From Elusimicrobiota bacterium (GTDB taxonomy: Bacteria > Elusimicrobiota > Elusimicrobia > UBA1565 > UBA9628): DNA of 64,000 nucleotides. The notes under the pieces are model-generated. The model was not told the origin of the DNA and did no database searches. It saw only the letters and a list, made by a program, of their open reading frames with translations. The DNA lies in contig DMMY01000005.1 in assembly GCA_003452935.1 (NCBI GenBank), positions 184,013 to 248,012 of the forward strand, written 5' to 3'. Each line of letters begins with the position of its first letter. Position 1 is the stretch's first letter. Positions 8,308 to 16,246 of this stretch are shown piece by piece. The position numbers and the translations under genes were made by a program.

Positions 8308-9393
8308 TCAGAGGAGTTTGGCGTTTTTTCTTCTCCGGGCCTCGAGTCGACGCCGCCAATGTCCGCGCAAGGGAGCCGCGGGGAAGCGGCGGGCCGCTTC
8401 CAGGAGCAGTTCCACGCAGCCGGACGCGTCCGCGGCCCGGATCATTTCGGGCGCGATGGCTTTGGCGCCGATGCCGTTGTGATAATTGACCAGGGGCAGG
8501 GCCACTCCCGCGGCCTCAAAGCCGAAGGATTGATAGGCCGTGGCCTCGCATGTGCCGCCGGTCAGACGCAGCCTTTGGACCGGGATGCGGCGTTTCCTCA
8601 GGGCCTGCGCGGCTTCATCGAGCAGTGCGATGAGGTTGGCGTCGAAGAGCGCGGCTTTGTCCCCCAGCCGGATGACCGGGCCCTGACCGGGCCGCGCGCC
8701 GGGGAGCTGGCGGGAAGCCTCGATGGAAATGACCGAATCTTCAAGATGGGCGTGCCCCCGGGCGGCGAAATCCAGGGCGCCCACGAAACCGACCTCCTCG
8801 GCCCGGTGCAGATAGACCTTGATATTGGCCTTGAGGCGCCCGGCGACCGCCTGTCGCAAGGTCTGCAAAGCTATGGCGCAGCCCATGAGATCGTCGACGG
8901 ACCGGGAGCAAACCCAGCCTCGCTTGAGCTCGAACGGCGTCAGGGCCAGGACGCCGAAGCAGAGCCGGGACCCGGCTCCGGGCGGCTGCGTCCAAGTCAA
9001 TCGGAAAGCATCGCCTTTCTCGGGAGCCGGACCGAGAACGCCAAGGGCCGCCGGTCTGTTGTCTGGAGGATCGGAGGCAAAGGCCTCGACGCTGCGGCCT
9101 TCCAAGAGTTCTCTTGGATGCCCGCCCTTGAGAATGGCCCAGGCGCCCTTGGCCGTAACACCCTTGAGATGAAAGCCCGGATGATCCAGGTGCGCGGCCA
9201 GGGCCAGGGCCGGGCCCGGACCGGCTGCGCGATAGTCCACGATGAGCCCGCTTTTGAGTTTTCTCACCCGGACCTTGCCTCCCAGGCTGCGCCGTATCCA
9301 TGCCAAGGTCTTGCGGATCACGGCTTGTTCATGGAAAGGCGCGGTCGGCACCGAGGTCAGATGCTGGAATATCGCCAGGCTGGAGTTCTTCAT
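8308..9393 (-). CDS. M42-family aminopeptidase
   Basis: 361 aa, the usual size of M42 glutamyl aminopeptidase/endoglucanase-like enzymes. Dinuclear metal-site features in order: His and Asp in ALAAHLDHPGF, Asp in SVDDLMG, the Glu-Glu pair in HRAEEVGFVGA, Glu in VISIEAS, and His in LPLVNYHNGIGAK. These are cytosolic aminopeptidases assembling into large cages. The start codon follows the stop of the zinc-ribbon gene by one base (TAATATG), so the two are coupled. The substrate is not predictable. Confidence 0.85.
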   Translation of the reverse strand: MKNSSLAIFQHLTSVPTAPFHEQAVIRKTLAWIRRSLGGKVRVRKLKSGLIVDYRAAGPGPALALAAHLDHPGFHLKGVTAKGAWAILKGGHPRELLEGRSVEAFASDPPDNRPAALGVLGPAPEKGDAFRLTWTQPPGAGSRLCFGVLALTPFELKRGWVCSRSVDDLMGCAIALQTLRQAVAGRLKANIKVYLHRAEEVGFVGALDFAARGHAHLEDSVISIEASRQLPGARPGQGPVIRLGDKAALFDANLIALLDEAAQALRKRRIPVQRLRLTGGTCEATAYQSFGFEAAGVALPLVNYHNGIGAKAIAPEMIRAADASGCVELLLEAARRFPAAPLRGHWRRRLEARRRKNAKLL

Positions 9394-9394
9394 A

Positions 9395-9724
9395 TTAGAG
9401 ACCGATGTTCATGGAGCCGGCGCCCAGCATGGCCTTGAGGAGCAGCCAGGCTTGGTAGGTTTGCGCGCATATATAATAGGTCAGCCAGCCGATGGCCGCG
9501 GTGTATATCCAGCGGCTGCGCTTGGAGAGCACGGGCGAGCGCCAGACCAGCAAGAGGCTCAATGGGCCCAGCGCCAGCAGGGTGGCGGCGATGATGCCCC
9601 AATGCTGGTAGTACCAGGGAAAGGAGCGAAGATCCTTGCCGCAGAAGCGGCAGAAATTGTCCTCGTCAGCGGCCGGCCTGCGGCAATGCCAGCACAGGCC
9701 GCCTTCCTTCGGATTGTTTGTCAT
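9395..9724 (-). CDS. Zinc-ribbon membrane protein
   Basis: 109 aa. The N-terminal zinc ribbon has two CxxC knuckles (CWHC and CRFC), followed by two or three hydrophobic segments (near residues 42-60, 70-88 and 92-105). No named family. The gene sits between the STT3-like enzyme and the M42 peptidase in the same direction, with a TATAAT hexamer exactly 7 bases upstream of ATG and no SD. It may be an accessory membrane protein of the neighbouring GT-C enzyme. Confidence 0.65.
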   Translation of the reverse strand: MTNNPKEGGLCWHCRRPAADEDNFCRFCGKDLRSFPWYYQHWGIIAATLLALGPLSLLLVWRSPVLSKRSRWIYTAAIGWLTYYICAQTYQAWLLLKAMLGAGSMNIGL

Positions 9725-9731
9725 GAACGGT

Positions 9732-9737
9732 ATTATA
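9732..9737 (-). promoter_or_regulatory. Consensus -10 TATAAT directly before the zinc-ribbon gene
   Basis: Perfect TATAAT on the minus strand, separated by 7 bases from ATG 9724, overlapping the 3' end of the upstream gene. Predicts a leaderless transcript. Confidence 0.55.
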
Positions 9738-9739
9738 TA

Positions 9740-11911
9740 TCAGTCTCGGCCTTGCGGCTGGCCGTGCTCGATGGCCGAGCGCAGGCGGCGGGCTTCCGCG
9801 CGCGTGTCGTCATCAGGCGGCCAGATCGCGAAGGAGGCTTCGTAGGCGGAGAGGGCTCTCTCGCCTTGGCCCAGGCGGGCCAGGACGCGGGCCAGGAACA
9901 GGCTTTGACGGCTCTCTTGAATGCGGGCGTTTACCGAAGCCGCATCGAGGCTCAGGGAGCCGTCGGATAATGTCCGCGGCGAGAAGAGGTCGATATCGTA
10001 GATGGAGTCCGGGCGCCCGGCAAGGAGCGTTGAGTTGCGTTCCCCTACTTTGTAAACCCTGAAGTCCGGATTTTCATAGACCAATCGGAAATGGCGCAAG
10101 GATTCGGGATGGAAATGGAACAGCACGGCGGCCGTGTCGGGCTCCAGGCGCTTTTCGCCGGACGCATAACGCGGCCCGTCAGGGCTTTCATCCAAGATGT
10201 CTTCGGATGAATAGACAAAAAAAACCGCCCCGTATTCGCGGCAGAAGGCGAGGAAATCTTCCTCGCTGGAGTAGAGGGCGTGGAGGTATCGAGCGACCTT
10301 GGCCCTGATCCCGGGGGCCTCGAATTTGGGCTGCAGCAGGACCGGGGTTCCCGCATAGGTCAGCAAGGAGGGGGAAAGGCCGTAGTTGGCCAGGACCGGC
10401 TGGCCGGGGGCATTGCGGGCTAGCCAGCCGATGAGGGCCCGCTCGTTGGCAAACGCGAGAGCCGGGCGTGGGTCGGGTTTGGACCAGGCGGCGGCAAGCT
10501 TCATGAAGGGGTTGAGCCGCGAGGCAGGGGCGAGGGATTTGGCGCCCTCGAGCCCGGCTACGACGAGAAATGCGGCGGTCATGCCGGCGGTCTTGAGCCA
10601 ATGGCGGGGCAGGCTGACCGCGGCCGCGCAAAGAAGGAATGCCAGCATGGGCATCAAGCGCGCGACCAGCATGGTTCCCGCCAGATAAGCGATGAGGAGC
10701 GCGTCGGTCAGCGTGCCTGCGGGATGCCCCCGGGTTTCTTGCCCGCGCGCCGCCAGGCAGAGCGAGGCCAGCCGCGGCAGGCCGACGAGGGCCAGGGGCA
10801 GAAAGCTGAAAAGAGCGAAGCCCGGCTCCGGCGATTGGAAGGGGCCGGCCCAGAGCAATCGGGCCTGGCCGCTCAGAAGCGACGGGTCGGAAGGCCTTTG
10901 CAAGCCGAGGCGCAGCTTGTCCCAAAGCAGGCCGTAGACATGGCCGTAAGCAGCGGACTCGCCGGGCCCGGTCGCGAAGCACATGGCCGCCATGGCCGCC
11001 AGGCTGATCGCGAGCGCCCGGCGCGGAACTATAAGGGCGAGCAGCAGGCCATAACCGGGCAGCATGACCGGCGAGCCGAGAAAGGCCGTGTGGCGAAGAT
11101 GGGGAAAAGCCAGACCGGCGGCCAGGGAAAAAAGCACGAGGCACATGGTGCAATAGCGCACGCGGGCCATGGCCGGCGGGTGCTTGCGCCATCTCCAAGC
11201 CGTCCAGGCCAAGGCCAGCCAGAGCGCCGCCAGGTGAAAGCGGGAGAAATGCCAGCTTCCCAGGGCCAGGGCCAGCAGCGCTCCGGAGAGGAAGGCATGA
11301 AGCCGGCCAGCCCGGACATCGGGGTCCAGAGCGCAAGCCAGAAGCGCCAGGTTGGATAACAAAAGAGGCAAGGCGAAACTTTCCAAGCCGTAGGTTCCGA
11401 TGCCGTTAGCCATGGCTGCCCAAGACAGGGCGAAGGCGGCGGTCGCGGCCAAGGCCAGGGGCATGGAACGCGATATCCGCCAGCAGAGAACGTAGAGCGC
11501 GGGCAGGGCGAGACTCGCCGCTGCGGCCGTCCAAAGAATCACAAACCATCGGAAATCCCGGATGGGAACAAAAAGATTCAATGCCCGGAAAGTCCAGCCG
11601 GTGGCATGTTCCATCAGGGTGGTCAATTCCTGGCGGGTGCGGATGCCTTCGGGATACTGGGCCTCCCGATCGATTTCCGGAACGCCGGCTCCGGAGGCGA
11701 CCATGCGGGCATAGCGATATTGCGCCGCGCTTTCGGCGCGGAAATAAGCGGTTTCGTCTTCGCTCTGGAAACGCGGCAGGCAGACGCTGTGGCGAGCTCT
11801 CAAATGGATCTGGCCCGCGGCCAGCACGGCCAAGAAGCAGGCTGCCAGCCAGTGCGGGCTGCCTAGCCAGGTCTCGCCGCCGACAGGAAGCCGGATGCGT
11901 TGGTCGGGCAT
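9740..11911 (-). CDS. STT3/GT-C-like membrane glycosyltransferase
   Basis: 723 aa with about 11-13 TM helices in the first ~480 residues and a soluble C-terminal half. After TM1 an acidic loop (FQSEDETAYFRAESAAQY, then YPEGIR) resembles the first external loop of STT3-type oligosaccharyltransferases, where an Asp coordinates metal. GTYGLESFALPLLLSNL resembles the conserved second-loop/TM region of STT3. This points to transfer of a polyprenyl-linked glycan, or another GT-C reaction, at the outer face of the membrane. No canonical WWDYG is visible, so plain GT39-like transfer is an alternative. The start has CGGAGG 3 bases upstream. Confidence 0.65.
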   Translation of the reverse strand: MPDQRIRLPVGGETWLGSPHWLAACFLAVLAAGQIHLRARHSVCLPRFQSEDETAYFRAESAAQYRYARMVASGAGVPEIDREAQYPEGIRTRQELTTLMEHATGWTFRALNLFVPIRDFRWFVILWTAAAASLALPALYVLCWRISRSMPLALAATAAFALSWAAMANGIGTYGLESFALPLLLSNLALLACALDPDVRAGRLHAFLSGALLALALGSWHFSRFHLAALWLALAWTAWRWRKHPPAMARVRYCTMCLVLFSLAAGLAFPHLRHTAFLGSPVMLPGYGLLLALIVPRRALAISLAAMAAMCFATGPGESAAYGHVYGLLWDKLRLGLQRPSDPSLLSGQARLLWAGPFQSPEPGFALFSFLPLALVGLPRLASLCLAARGQETRGHPAGTLTDALLIAYLAGTMLVARLMPMLAFLLCAAAVSLPRHWLKTAGMTAAFLVVAGLEGAKSLAPASRLNPFMKLAAAWSKPDPRPALAFANERALIGWLARNAPGQPVLANYGLSPSLLTYAGTPVLLQPKFEAPGIRAKVARYLHALYSSEEDFLAFCREYGAVFFVYSSEDILDESPDGPRYASGEKRLEPDTAAVLFHFHPESLRHFRLVYENPDFRVYKVGERNSTLLAGRPDSIYDIDLFSPRTLSDGSLSLDAASVNARIQESRQSLFLARVLARLGQGERALSAYEASFAIWPPDDDTRAEARRLRSAIEHGQPQGRD

Positions 11912-11940
11912 TTGCCTCCGAGGGGCTAAACTGATAAAAT
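11912..11940 (+). promoter_or_regulatory. Promoter of the tRNA-Glu gene
   Basis: TTGCCT (11912-11917), 17-base spacer, then TGA-TAAAAT (extended -10, hexamer 11935-11940). Predicted start about 11947, some 20 bases before the mature tRNA. Confidence 0.6.
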
Positions 11941-11967
11941 GCTTTTCTATTTGCTCCGGGTTCTGGT

Positions 11968-12044
11968 GGCGCGTTCGTCTAGCGGCCTAGGACGCTGCCC
12001 TCTCAAGGCAGAGATCACGGGTTCAAATCCCGTACGCGCCACCA
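11968..12044 (+). tRNA. tRNA-Glu (anticodon CTC)
   Basis: 77-base cloverleaf with a 7-bp acceptor stem (GGCGCGT with ACGCGCC), a T arm containing GGGTTCAAATCCC, an anticodon stem CTGCC/GGCAG and loop CTCTCAA giving anticodon CTC (Glu, GAG codon). The 3' CCA is encoded. No other tRNA is adjacent. Confidence 0.93.
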
Positions 12045-12128
12045 GACCCCGGATTTTTTTCTGCCGCGTGAATTTCCCCGCCGTCACTCAAGCCATTATA
12101 TCTTAGCTGGCACCGGACTGCTGAAATT

Positions 12129-12175
12129 CCTTGGGCGCTGCTTATCGGAGAATGGAAAAAAGCCGGCGCCCAAGG
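12129..12175. other. Perfect 10-bp inverted repeat competing with the neighbouring hairpin
   Basis: 12129-12138 is exactly complementary to 12166-12175. The second arm is also the arm used by the larger hairpin ending at 12231, so the two structures are mutually exclusive. It lies between the 3' ends of tRNA-Glu (plus) and the SWIB gene (minus). Confidence 0.5.
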
Positions 12176-12231
12176 GAAAATGACCCGCCGCCCGTTGGGG
12201 CGGAAACGACGGGCCCGTTCCCTTGCGCGCC
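12154..12231 (-). terminator. Large hairpin with T tract, probable terminator of the SWIB gene
   Basis: 12219-12231 pairs with 12165-12177 (12 of 13 positions) and the enclosed segment can fold further. Read on the minus strand the stem is followed by GGC and a run of six T. It begins 33 bases after the SWIB stop, as expected for an intrinsic terminator, though unusually long. Confidence 0.55.
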
Positions 12232-12263
12232 GCTAGACTCTTGGAGCGTTTCCTGTTATCGGC

Positions 12264-12509
12264 TTAGCTGAGGTGCTTGCTGACGAGCTTGGTCATCTCG
12301 AACATGTTGACCTGGCTCTTCCCGAAAATTTCCTTGAGCGTCTCGTCAGTGTTGATGTTGCGCTTGTTCTTGGTATCCTGGAGCTTGTTCTTCTTGATGT
12401 AGGCCCACAGCTTCTTGACGACTTCGGTGCGAGGCAGGGGCTTGGAGCCTACGACCTTGGCGAGCTCGGCGCTGGGCGTAAGTTCTTTCATGAAGGCATT
12501 TTTTGCCAT
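12264..12509 (-). CDS. Small SWIB/MDM2-domain protein
   Basis: 81 aa consisting almost only of a SWIB fold (ELAKVVGSKPLPRTEVVKKL, AYIKKNKLQD, DETLKEIFGKSQVNMFEM). Such stand-alone SWIB proteins are known in Chlamydiae and a few other bacteria and are thought to act in chromatin or transcription; in eukaryotes the domain is a protein-interaction module. The start ATG 12509 is chosen because AAGGAG lies 10-15 bases upstream and the residues before it do not match the fold. A putative promoter and a large terminator flank it, so it is monocistronic. Confidence 0.88.
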   Translation of the reverse strand: MAKNAFMKELTPSAELAKVVGSKPLPRTEVVKKLWAYIKKNKLQDTKNKRNINTDETLKEIFGKSQVNMFEMTKLVSKHLS

Positions 12510-12554
12510 GTCCTTATGTCTCCTTGATGAGTCTGGTTGACCGGATTGCGGACC

Positions 12555-12584
12555 ATTGTTGCATGATTTGCCGCGCGAGGTCAA
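12555..12584 (-). promoter_or_regulatory. Possible promoter of the SWIB gene
   Basis: Minus strand TTGACC (12579-12584), 18-base spacer, AACAAT (12555-12560, 4 of 6 matches). It leaves a leader of roughly 40 bases containing the SD. Confidence 0.35.
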
Positions 12585-12735
12585 GGACTTCTCTCGGGTC
12601 TGGGGTCGCGCGGCTTGTTTCTGAACGGATAGGCTCGGAACGATTCCGGCGCGATAACCTCGCCGCTGCGGAGCGCGTTCCAATTTGTCTTCCTGCGCCT
12701 CGAACGTGGCGCGAAGAGAGTTTGGGTGCGCGGAC

Positions 12736-12957
12736 TCAGCTTTGGCAGATGCCGCGCATGAGCTGGGACGGCGTGACCGTCAAGGCTTGGGCAATGCTGC
12801 AGAGGGTGGTGAGGCTAGGGGCCTTGGTTCCGCGTTCGATATGGCCCAAAAACGTATAGTGAATCCCAGCTTGTTCACTGAGCTCCTCTTGAGACAAACG
12901 CCGCAGCAAGCGCAATCGACGGATATTGGCTCCCAGGGTTTTCTTGGGCGTGACCAT
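12736..12957 (-). CDS. XRE-type helix-turn-helix regulator
   Basis: 73 aa, essentially one HTH_3/Cro-C1 domain: LGANIRRLRLLRRLSQEELS, then the recognition helix region AGIHYTFLGHIERGTKAPS, then LCSIAQALTVTPSQLM. There is no effector domain, so it probably acts as a small dimeric repressor or activator; the target is unknown. The gene lies upstream of the SWIB gene in the same direction with a 226-base gap. TATGCT lies 8 bases before ATG. Confidence 0.85.
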   Translation of the reverse strand: MVTPKKTLGANIRRLRLLRRLSQEELSEQAGIHYTFLGHIERGTKAPSLTTLCSIAQALTVTPSQLMRGICQS

Positions 12958-12965
12958 TGTCAGAT

Positions 12966-12971
12966 AGCATA
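12966..12971 (-). promoter_or_regulatory. -10 element before the HTH gene
   Basis: Minus strand TATGCT ends 8 bases before ATG 12957 with no SD. Confidence 0.35.
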
Positions 12972-13156
12972 ACCCATTAAAGGCCTTCTTGGGAACAGAC
13001 TCTTAGACGCATTGATTCCGCGTCCTCTGGACATGGCGGCGCTGCTGGCCGCGATAACTTCTGCGGGATCCTGATCTGCGACGATGTTCCGTGGTTTTGC
13101 GTTCTTGCCGGCCTGCATGAATACGCCCCGGTCCGGAGGGGCGCAAGAATGCCTGG

Positions 13157-14356
13157 CTAATACAGCAGGAATTTTTTCCTGGCCGCGTCAAAGGGGCGCC
13201 AGGATTTTTCAAAGTCCGCGAGGATTTTTTTAGGCGGGTCCTGGGACGAGAATACGGCGCGGTAAATGTTGCTTCCCACCATGAGCGCGGCTCCGGCCTT
13301 TTCCATGCGAAAGGATTCGGCCTTGATATCGCGAAGAGCGCATACGGCATGGACGAAGATATCCAGGCCGCGCAGCCGGCGCCGATCCAGGATTTCGATG
13401 CTGATGCCTTGGCAGGCCTGGCCCGCATAGAGGTCCGCCGTGGGAGTCCGGGCCTCGAAGCGGAAGCGCACTCCGGGCAGCGCGGCGGCTTTAAGGATCC
13501 GGACCAGCCGCTGGGCGTCGAGCCACGGCGCCCCGAACCAGAGAAAGGGGGAGTCGGTCCCCCGGCCCACCGACACGTTGGTGGACTCGAAGCAGCCGAT
13601 GCCCGGGTAAAGAAGAGCCGCGTCCAGGCTGCGGATGTTCGGGGAGGGATTGATCCAGCGATATCCGGTTCCGTCATGAAGCGTGTCGCGGGTCCAGCCC
13701 TGCAGAGCGATCACGCTGAGTTTGAGCTTGAGTCCCTTGGCCTCGGCATGGAGGAGGGCCATCTCGCCCGCGGTTAGGCCGTGCCGGACCGGGACCGGGT
13801 AGTAGCCCGTGAAATCAAAGGGGCCTTCCAGGACGGGTCCTTCGAGAGTCGCGCCGCCGAGGGGGTTGGGACGGTCCAGGACCACGAACTCGATGCCGCG
13901 CTTGGAGGCTTCCTCCATGCAATAGCCCATGGTGGTAAGAAAGGTGTAGAAACGGGCGCCCACGTCCTGGATGTCAAAGACCAGGACGTCGATGCCTTTG
14001 AGCATGCTGTCGGTCGGACGCTTGGTCTTTCCGTAAAGGCTATAGATCGGCAATCCGGTGGCGGGATCCACGGAGTTGTCCACCACGACCCCGTCGGCCA
14101 AATTCCCGCGGAAGCCGTGCTCCGGGCTGAAGATGGCGACGAGGGTCAGCTTCTTGGATGCATGAAGGACGTCCACCGTGCTGCGGCCCGACCAATCAAC
14201 GCCCGTCTGATTGGTGATGATGCCGACCCGTTTGCCTTGCAGGGCCGCGAAATTCGAGCGTTCCAAAACATCGACGCCGGCCAGCATGCCGGCGGCGGGG
14301 CGCGCCCAGACCGTCAGGGCCAAGGCCAGCAGGGCGCATCCGATTCTTGAATTCAT
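13157..14356 (-). CDS. namZ: Exo-beta-N-acetylmuramidase NamZ family (DUF1343), exported
   Basis: 399 aa with a signal peptide (residues 1-23, ending ARPAAG). Characteristic segments are GVDVLERSNFAALQGKRVG, IITNQTGVDWSGRSTVDVL, FSPEHGFRG, FDIQDVGARFYTFLTTM, DRPNPLGG, and the late FESTNVSVGRGTDSPF. NamZ removes terminal MurNAc from peptidoglycan fragments during cell-wall turnover. Export fits the role. No MurNAc uptake or kinase genes are adjacent. The start sits 7 bases after a TATATA hexamer with no SD. Confidence 0.88.
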   Translation of the reverse strand: MNSRIGCALLALALTVWARPAAGMLAGVDVLERSNFAALQGKRVGIITNQTGVDWSGRSTVDVLHASKKLTLVAIFSPEHGFRGNLADGVVVDNSVDPATGLPIYSLYGKTKRPTDSMLKGIDVLVFDIQDVGARFYTFLTTMGYCMEEASKRGIEFVVLDRPNPLGGATLEGPVLEGPFDFTGYYPVPVRHGLTAGEMALLHAEAKGLKLKLSVIALQGWTRDTLHDGTGYRWINPSPNIRSLDAALLYPGIGCFESTNVSVGRGTDSPFLWFGAPWLDAQRLVRILKAAALPGVRFRFEARTPTADLYAGQACQGISIEILDRRRLRGLDIFVHAVCALRDIKAESFRMEKAGAALMVGSNIYRAVFSSQDPPKKILADFEKSWRPFDAARKKFLLY

Positions 14357-14363
14357 GACAACC

Positions 14364-14378
14364 TATATAATCATACCA
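14364..14378 (-). promoter_or_regulatory. Overlapping -10 elements of namZ
   Basis: Minus strand TGG-TATGAT (extended -10) followed directly by TATATA, which ends 7 bases before ATG 14356. Either hexamer gives a leader of 0-6 bases. Confidence 0.5.
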
Positions 14379-14419
14379 CAGCTAGGCCGCCGCGGAACCG
14401 CTTAAAATTTAGAAAAAAA

Positions 14420-14875
14420 TCAAAGGTGGGATGAGTCGAAACGGCGCCGGGCCGCGATGCGCGCCATCTCCGCCTGGGCTGACGGGTTTTGCCTGAGCAC
14501 GAATTCAAAATCAGCGGCCACGAGGGTGAATAACTGGGAGGTCTCCAAACAGGAGACTTCAGCGGTGCGGGGGCTGCGCGAGACGAGCGCTATTTCTCCG
14601 AAGAAATCGCCCGGGCCCAAGGTGGCGACGGTCCGGCGCAAGCTGAGCAGTCCTTTCTTAACCCTGACGATGACCCTGCCGACGTGGACGATATAGAACG
14701 CGTCTCCCGGCTCGCCTTGGCGGAACACGGTCTCGCCCTGGGCATAGCTGTAAAGCGAGATGTGGGGCAGGACCGCGTCGATCTGCCCCACGGTCAGGGG
14801 GGAGAAGAAGTCCACCTTGCGCAGGGCGCGAGCCAGAAAGCTTTGCTGCGGCGCGGAGACTTGGAGCTTGATCAT
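14420..14875 (-). CDS. Cyclic-nucleotide-binding domain protein
   Basis: 151 aa with a single cNMP-binding fold: FFSPLTVGQIDAVLPHISL, YAQGETVFRQGEPGDAFYIV, and the phosphate-binding cassette PGDFFGEIALVSRSPRTAEV containing the conserved Glu and Arg. No HTH follows, so it is not a CRP-type regulator; it may be a stand-alone sensor or a regulatory subunit. The upstream LpxL-like gene is 39 bp away in the same direction, suggesting co-transcription. A TATTAT hexamer precedes the start by 14 bases. Confidence 0.85.
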   Translation of the reverse strand: MIKLQVSAPQQSFLARALRKVDFFSPLTVGQIDAVLPHISLYSYAQGETVFRQGEPGDAFYIVHVGRVIVRVKKGLLSLRRTVATLGPGDFFGEIALVSRSPRTAEVSCLETSQLFTLVAADFEFVLRQNPSAQAEMARIAARRRFDSSHL

Positions 14876-14914
14876 GGAGTCGTTGCCCGATAATAGCTTG
14901 TTTGCCCGGGCCGG

Positions 14915-15817
14915 TCAACGCGCCGGGCCGGGCTTCAAGTTCTTGAACCGTCGATGGACCCATAACCATTGGGCCGGATTGGCGCGGATAATTTTCTCGA
15001 TCTGGAGCGCCACGGCGGAGGCGACGCGGCGTGAGTCTTGCAGCTCCGGCCCCAGGTCGAGCTCCTCGGACATGACGATGCGCAGACGGCCGTCAGGCTC
15101 GCGCTTTTGCAGCGCGGGAATGATGGCCGCGCCGGTGCGCAGGGCCAGGGGGCCTATCGCGGCCAGGCTGTCGACCTCGATCCCGAAGAAGGGCACGGGG
15201 ATGCCCATGGGCGGCGGCATATACTGATCCCCTGCAAAGCCGATGGCGCCGCCCTTGCGCAAAGCTTTCATGATCGCGGGCACGGTCCGGGGTTGATACA
15301 CGCTCTGGCAGCCGACGGAGAGCCTTTGGGCCTCGATGCGTTTGTGCAGCCATTCCGGCTTGAGATGCCTTGTTACCAGGGTCAGGGGGATGCCGTTTAT
15401 GCCGCCGATGCCCACCATCAGCTCCCAGTTTGCGAAGTGGCCGGAGATGAAAAGCACGCCCTTGCCCCGGTCATGGGCCCGTTTCCAGTTTGCATAACCT
15501 TCCAAGACCGTAACGCGCCGGGTGTAGGCCCGGTAATGGCCCGGGACCGGGGAGAAAAAGTGCAGTATCTCCAGGGCGAGTATGCCATAATGGCGGTAGT
15601 TCTCTTCCAGGAGGCGCTCCCGCTGCTCCAAGGAGAGTTCCGGCAGGCAGCGGGCCATGTTTTCGCGGGCGATTTTCTTGCGCTTCCAGTCAAGGACGAG
15701 GAGAGTCCTTCCCAGGGCTTGGCCGAGTCTCATCTCCAAGGGCCGGGGCAGGACGGTGACGAAGGAGCCGGCGCAGAAGAGAACCAAGCGCAGCAGGCCG
15801 GAGAGGAGCGGGTTCAC
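14915..15817 (-). CDS. LpxL/HtrB-family lauroyl acyltransferase
   Basis: 300 aa. The catalytic HX4E motif is in SGHFANWEL and the glycine-rich acceptor region includes FAGDQYMPPPMGIPVPFFG. An N-terminal hydrophobic helix (LLRLVLFCAGSFVTVLP) anchors it to the inner membrane. The family adds secondary acyl chains to Kdo-lipid A, so the organism probably makes an LPS-type outer membrane. The start is GTG 15817, six bases after a GATAAT hexamer. Confidence 0.86.
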   Translation of the reverse strand: MNPLLSGLLRLVLFCAGSFVTVLPRPLEMRLGQALGRTLLVLDWKRKKIARENMARCLPELSLEQRERLLEENYRHYGILALEILHFFSPVPGHYRAYTRRVTVLEGYANWKRAHDRGKGVLFISGHFANWELMVGIGGINGIPLTLVTRHLKPEWLHKRIEAQRLSVGCQSVYQPRTVPAIMKALRKGGAIGFAGDQYMPPPMGIPVPFFGIEVDSLAAIGPLALRTGAAIIPALQKREPDGRLRIVMSEELDLGPELQDSRRVASAVALQIEKIIRANPAQWLWVHRRFKNLKPGPAR

Positions 15818-15823
15818 ATGGTC

Positions 15824-15829
15824 ATTATC
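15824..15829 (-). promoter_or_regulatory. -10 element before the LpxL-like gene
   Basis: Minus strand GATAAT (5 of 6) ends 6 bases before GTG 15817; no SD. Confidence 0.4.
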
Positions 15830-15888
15830 TCGATTTTAAGGAAACCTTGCAATACTCCGAACCCGCGACGCGCGGCCCGGGACAATGC

Positions 15889-15894
15889 TACGAT
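15889..15894 (+). promoter_or_regulatory. -10-like hexamer before the first TRL gene
   Basis: TACGAT lies 7 bases before ATG 15902; no SD. It deviates from consensus, so support rests mainly on spacing. Confidence 0.35.
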
Positions 15895-15901
15895 AAAGAA
15901 T

Positions 15902-16246
15902 ATGAGGAATATATGCTTTCTGGCTGCGCTTGCCGGAGCGTCGTGCGGCTGCGGCATGCTTTACACGAACATTCAAAGCCCCCGCTCCTACCGTTCCGCT
16001 TCTCCCGCCGAGGTGAAGTCCTCGGCGGGCGACCAGACCGTCACCGGCGAGGCCTGCAACCGATCCCTGCTCTATCTTTTCGCCTGGGGCGACGGCGGCT
16101 ATATCGCCGCGACCGAGAAAGCCCTGTCCGGCCGTCCCGACTCCATCCTCTACGACGTCAAGTGCGACATGAAGGTCAACGCCTACGTCCTGGGACTTTA
16201 TGCTCGAGTCTGCACCAAGGTCACGGGCAAGGCCGCGAAGCTGTGA
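15902..16246 (+). CDS. TRL-like exported protein 1
   Basis: 114 aa. The N-terminus is a lipoprotein-like signal (MRNICFLAALAGASCGCG, with Cys at 15 and 17). The mature part has the TRL-like pattern: YTNIQSPRSY, the GEACNRSLLYLFAWGDGGYIAA segment split around a central Cys, then YDVKCDMKVNAYVLGLYARVC. The TRL family is a set of small bacterial envelope proteins without a settled function. Its stop overlaps the GTG start of the next gene, which encodes a divergent copy of the same domain. Confidence 0.72.
   Translation: MRNICFLAALAGASCGCGMLYTNIQSPRSYRSASPAEVKSSAGDQTVTGEACNRSLLYLFAWGDGGYIAATEKALSGRPDSILYDVKCDMKVNAYVLGLYARVCTKVTGKAAKL

Noticed and set aside
8248..9438. 396-codon plus-strand frame opposite the M42 peptidase
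   Set aside because: No motif, and the minus strand shows all M42 metal ligands.
13010..13156. Small gene or RNA between the HTH and namZ genes
   Set aside because: Only a weak 6-bp stem near 13120-13145 without a T tract, and no frame with a start and SD.
15038..15901. Long upstream extension of the first TRL frame
   Set aside because: Antisense to the LpxL-like gene; the signal peptide begins at ATG 15902.
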